Origin: Rhinopithecus roxellana
Taxonomy: Eukaryota; Chordata; Mammalia; Primates; Cercopithecidae
Direction of reading: 5' to 3'
Assembly (NCBI RefSeq): GCF_007565055.1
Contig: NW_022141658.1
Coordinates: 25,992 to 89,991 of the forward strand
Length of the DNA stretch: 64,000 bases
In this document: in pieces, positions 59,924-64,000 of the stretch
How positions within the stretch are numbered: the stretch's first letter is position 1
Layout of the letters: the number at the start of each line of letters is the position of its first letter
The notes under the pieces: model-generated
Seen by the model: the letters and a program-made list of their open reading frames with translations, nothing else
Databases searched by the model: none
What the model was told of the DNA's origin: nothing
Position numbers and translations under genes: made by a program

Positions 59924-62900
59924 CATTAAAATAAACATATAGGCCTAAGAGTTATAATAGACATAGGTATAAATATAGAACAATCGTAGATATAGGCAGG
60001 AAACTATAGAAAAATAGATATAATAGATATAGGTATTAAAATTAACATAAGATCTATATGTATAAATATAGACAGACAGAATAGATATCAATAGACAAAG
60101 GGATAAATATAGACATAATAGATATATAGGACGGAGGTATAAACTATGACATATAGATATAATAGAATACAGGTATAAAATATAGACATAAATAGGTGTG
60201 ATATAGGTACAAAATATAGAATAGAGATATAATAGATATAGGTATATAAAAGGTAGACATAAGGAATATATAGATATAGGTAAAAATATAGACATAATAC
60301 ATATAACTAGATATACGTATAAAAGTAGACATATAGATCTAATAGATATGATATGACAATCTTAGACATAATAGATATAATAGATATACGTATAAACGAT
60401 AGACCAGTAGACAAAATAGATATAGGTATGAAATAATACATAATAGAATATAGGGATAAAATATAGACCTAAGAGATATGATAGATATAGGGATTAAAAT
60501 ATGTACACAAAAAGATATAATAGATATAGGAGTCAATATGACATAATGGAACCATAATAGATATAGGTTAAAAATATAGACATCTAATAGATATAATAGA
60601 TTTAGAGGTATAAAATGAGACATAATAGATACAATAGATAGAAAATACATATAATAGGTATTGGAATAAATATAGACATAATAGATAGAAAGATATCGTA
60701 AAATAGATAACTTGGAAAGAACAGATATAGGTATTAAAATATAGACATATAGCGATAAGGATAGAGTATAAAAATAGTATAGACATAATAGTTTGTTTTA
60801 TATAGATATAGGTATAAAGTATAGATATAAAGGGATTATAGACATTAGATTATAAAAATAAATATTTAATGATATTAACGATGAAATAGATCTGGCATTA
60901 AAATACAGATATAAGAGATAGTAAATATAGGTATAAAGTATAGATGTAATAACATATATAGACAGGTATTAAAAAATAGATATCCCATAGATATAGGTAT
61001 AAAATCTAGGACATATTTAGATATAATAGTTATAGGTATTATAAAATATAGACCATAAGAGATATACTAGACATAGGAATAAAGATAGACTATAGATATA
61101 TATACAATATGTGTTATAAAATATAGGCATACTAGATATATAGTTATAGGTATATTACAAATATAGAATAATGATAGATAGATATAGGTATTAATTACTA
61201 TTAGACTATACTAGAAATAATACTATAGGTAAAAATACAGACATAACAGGTATAGGTATCCCAAATAGGACTAATAGATATAATGTAGATATAGGTATAA
61301 AATAGAGATAATTAGATTATAGATATCTCAAAAATATAGACCATCAGAGGTTATTAATAGAAAGGGTAATAAATATAGACATATATTTTTTTTGTCGTAT
61401 AATCGAAATAGGTATAATCACTATATACATAAGAGATATAGGTATAAACTATACTATAATAGATATCATAGATATAGGTAAAAAATACCAGAAAATAAGA
61501 GATATAATTGAGATAGGTATAAAAAATAGACACAAGAAATTATAATCGATACAGGTATTAAAATGAGAATAATAGATATAGTTATAAAGTTAGACATAAG
61601 AGATAACTTATTTTTTTTTTGTATTTTGTATCCCCGGTAAAATTACAGCATAATACATACAAAAGATATAGGTATAAAATAGGCCATCATAGATATAATG
61701 ATAAAGGTAAAACTAAGACGTAATAGATTCATATGGGATGAAATTCATAGACATAATATATATAATAGATATAGGTGTAAAACATGGAGACATAATAGAT
61801 ATAATAGATGGATGGTATAACAATATATAACTAAAGATAAAATAGATATAGGTATAAAATATAGAGTAATGATAGAACAGAATGAGTTATAAAATATAGA
61901 TATAATAGATATAACAGATTAGGATAAAATATACCACATAATATATAGGATAGATATAGGTAAAATATAGGACATAATAGATATAGTAAACTATAATCAT
62001 AATAGATATAATAAATATAGTTATAAAATAATAGACATAATAAACATAAATAGAGGTATAAAATAAGACAGAACTAGATATAATAGATATAGGAATAAAA
62101 AATAAGGGACATAATAGATATAATAGATAGAGGTTATAAAATCGTACACATAATGAGATCTCAGAGATCTAAGTCTAAAACTAGACGTAATAGATATAAT
62201 AGATATAGGTATGCAACACAGACATAATAGATTAGTATAAAATATTAGACACTATAAAATATATAGAGATACGTATAAAAATGTAGACATAATAGCTATA
62301 GGTATAAAATATAGACATAATAGATATAATAGATATAGGTATAAAATAGTGACATAATAGGATATAATAGATATAGGTTATAAATTATAGATATACTAGA
62401 TTGTGTTCGATAGATATAGGTACAAAAATATAGATTATAATAGATATAGGTTATAAAATCTAGATATAATAGATACACGTCTATAAAAAAAGGTACAATT
62501 TGATATATGTATAATATAGATTAATAGATTTACAGATATAAAATTAGATTTGTAAACAGATCATATCTAAAAATAAAAATAATAGATATAATAGATTACA
62601 TGGAATTATAATATAGATATAATAGATATAGGTATAAAAATACAGTTATAAAAGATTATAGGATAAAAATATAGATATAATGGGATATTTATAATGATAG
62701 AGTATTAAAATTATAGATTAATAATACTATACGATCAAAAATTGACCATAAAGAGTTTATAATAGATAGTATTTGTGTTATTTAAATATAGATATATGTA
62801 TAAAAATATAGATCCTGATAATATAATAAATATAGGTATAAAATATGGAAATAATAGATATAAGAGAGGGATAAAATTATAGACATCAGACATAGATATA

Positions 62901-64000
62901 GTATAACATATAGACATAACAGAGTGTTAAAAGATACAGGTATTAAAATATAGGACAATAGCTATAATCGATTATAGGTATAATAAAATTACACATAACA
63001 GTATAAGAGATATAAGTATATAATATAGATATAATAGATATAATAGATATGCGTATAAAATATAGACATAGTAGATATAGGTATAAAATATGAGGACAAA
63101 TAATAGATATAAGAGATATACGTATATAAAATATACACACATAAGAGATATAAAAGAGATATATGTAAAAATGTATACATACATCTAGACATAATAGATT
63201 ATTATAATTAATTAAAATATTAGAATAATAGACATAAAAGATTATATGTATCAAATATAGACATGAATCGATTTAATAGATATAGCATAAAATATAGACA
63301 AATAGATTAAGAATAGAGGCTATGAAATCTAGACATAATCGATATGGTATAAATATGACAGTAATCGATATAGGTGTAAAAATTAAGGACATATTTGATA
63401 TAATAAAGTAGAGGTATAATATGGACATAAGATATAATATACGGTATAAAATAGGACCATAATAGATATAATAATAAAGGTATAAGGTGATAGACATAAT
63501 AGAATAATAGATATCGGATAAATATGGACATAATACATTAATAAGATATAGGTATTAAACCATTGATATAATAGATATAATAGGATAAGGTAATCCAACA
63601 CAGACATAGATATATTCTAGATATGGGTATAAAATATAGCACATAATAGCTATAATACAGACAATAGATATAATAGATATAGGTATAAAAATATGTACAT
63701 CATAATAGAGATAATTAGATATAGGTATGAAATATAGACCGAGATATATAGATAGTAGATAGAGGTATAAAATATAGAAATAATCGATATATAGATATAG
63801 GAAACTATGGTCAGTGGAGATAAACAGATATAGGTATAAAATATAGACAAAATGATATAATTGAATAGGTATCAAATATAGACACAACTGGATATGGTAT
63901 AAAAAATATAGGTAGAAATATAGACATAATAAATATAATAGTGATATGTATGAGAATAACATAAAGATACATAAGATATAGGTATAAAATATAGGGACCA
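59924..64000 (-). repeat. Inverted minisatellite arm, right of Alu3, to window end
   Basis: Minus-strand units with a high indel rate. Near the Alu the variant order matches the reverse complement of 46,580 downward: a GGCATGAACTATAG-like unit at about 60,000 and an AATATCTATAGG-like unit at about 60,050. Farther out the match becomes hard to follow by eye. An ACAACTGGATATGGTATAAA unit at about 63,886 may be the counterpart of the CACTTTTATACCAGTTATG landmark at 42,877. No Alu corresponding to Alu1 is present in this arm. Confidence 0.82.
61380..61660. other. Two foreign-looking T-rich inserts in the inverted arm
   Basis: ATATTTTTTTTGTCG at about 61,382 and ATTTTTTTTTTTGTATTTTG at about 61,614 carry T homopolymers that do not fit the A-rich reading of this arm. 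The second is followed by TATCCCCGGTAAAATTACAG, which is unusually GC-rich. They may be basecalling noise or a relic of a short inserted element. Neither is long enough to identify. Confidence 0.4.

Noticed and set aside
1..64000. CRISPR array or other prokaryotic repeat system
   Set aside because: Repeats are head-to-tail without unique spacers, no cas genes are present, and Alu and L1 insertions place the DNA in a primate.
1..64000. AT-rich genome of an apicomplexan, a slime mould, a mitochondrion or an insect symbiont
   Set aside because: The composition is that of one tandem unit. Alu and L1 elements with target-site duplications lie inside the array, which only fits primate nuclear DNA.
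56874..64000. Simple fold-back read (missed adapter) with the fold at the strand switch
   Set aside because: A fold at 56,878 would put an Alu near 54.15 kb on the forward side, where there is none. The symmetry centre is about 53.26 kb, and Alu3 keeps consensus bases that Alu2 has lost. A more complex chimera or misjoin is still possible.
43977..64000. A second Alu in the inverted arm corresponding to Alu1
   Set aside because: No Alu text is visible near the expected 62.5-62.9 kb or elsewhere right of 59.93 kb; the region reads as satellite.
1..64000. tRNA, rRNA or other structured RNA genes
   Set aside because: No GC-containing stem regions or conserved RNA boxes occur outside the Alus, whose Pol III boxes belong to the SINE itself.

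Overview
This window is almost entirely one very large, AT-rich tandem-repeat array (a giant minisatellite) from a primate genome. It contains no protein-coding gene that I can support. The unit is about 37 bp: a 14-nt module CTATATTTTATACC followed by copies of a 9-nt TATCTATTA-type submotif, ending in ATGT. Common length variants differ by one 9-nt submotif (28 bp being the shortest frequent form). By hand count the idealised unit has 20 T, 11 A, 5 C and 1 G, so the array is about 16% GC with strong strand skew. The unit has no TAA, TAG or TGA in any of the three forward frames, and 37 is not a multiple of 3. Tandem copies therefore stay open in all forward frames and yield long, meaningless Tyr/Ile/Leu-rich ORFs with a 37-residue period.

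The organism is inferred from the non-satellite islands: one 5'-truncated L1 3' end (38858-39119) and three Alu elements (43636-43959, 46605-46900 and 59608-59923). The two better-preserved Alus carry substitutions (CCCAAGCTGG, GTGGCCGGATCTCAGC, GGCTTGAGCC) that I associate with the AluYR-type subfamilies of Old World monkeys. A cercopithecid (macaque, baboon, guenon or relative) is the best guess.

Layout: 1-38857 is uninterrupted array in the CTAT orientation, with a small palindromic patch at 32.8 kb. Then come the L1 fragment, array, Alu1, array, Alu2, and array to about 56.87 kb, with base-level quality falling after about 55.4 kb. At about 56,878 the orientation flips at a 10-bp palindrome. 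From there to 64,000 the array runs as its reverse complement, with many apparent single-base insertions and deletions, and carries the third Alu on the opposite strand.

The array has a duplication history. The segment 1-3.4 kb is a diverged direct copy of about 40.05-44.05 kb, and it holds the empty site for Alu1. A higher-order module with two landmark variants about 370 bp apart recurs at about 1.2, 6.0, 22.6, 25.1 and 41.2 kb, and a sixth copy at 38.7 kb is cut by the L1. The inverted arm is collinear with about 42.9-49.7 kb (paired positions sum to about 106.5 kb). The Alu in it is the same insertion event as Alu2, with shared target-site duplications and shared derived bases, yet it keeps consensus bases that Alu2 has lost. 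The inverted arm is therefore best read as a diverged paralogue joined here in low-quality sequence, not a simple fold-back of the adjacent read. I found no RNA genes, CRISPR arrays, operons or promoters, and no evidence of a new protein-based system. The interest lies in the satellite's architecture and in the inversion and assembly question.
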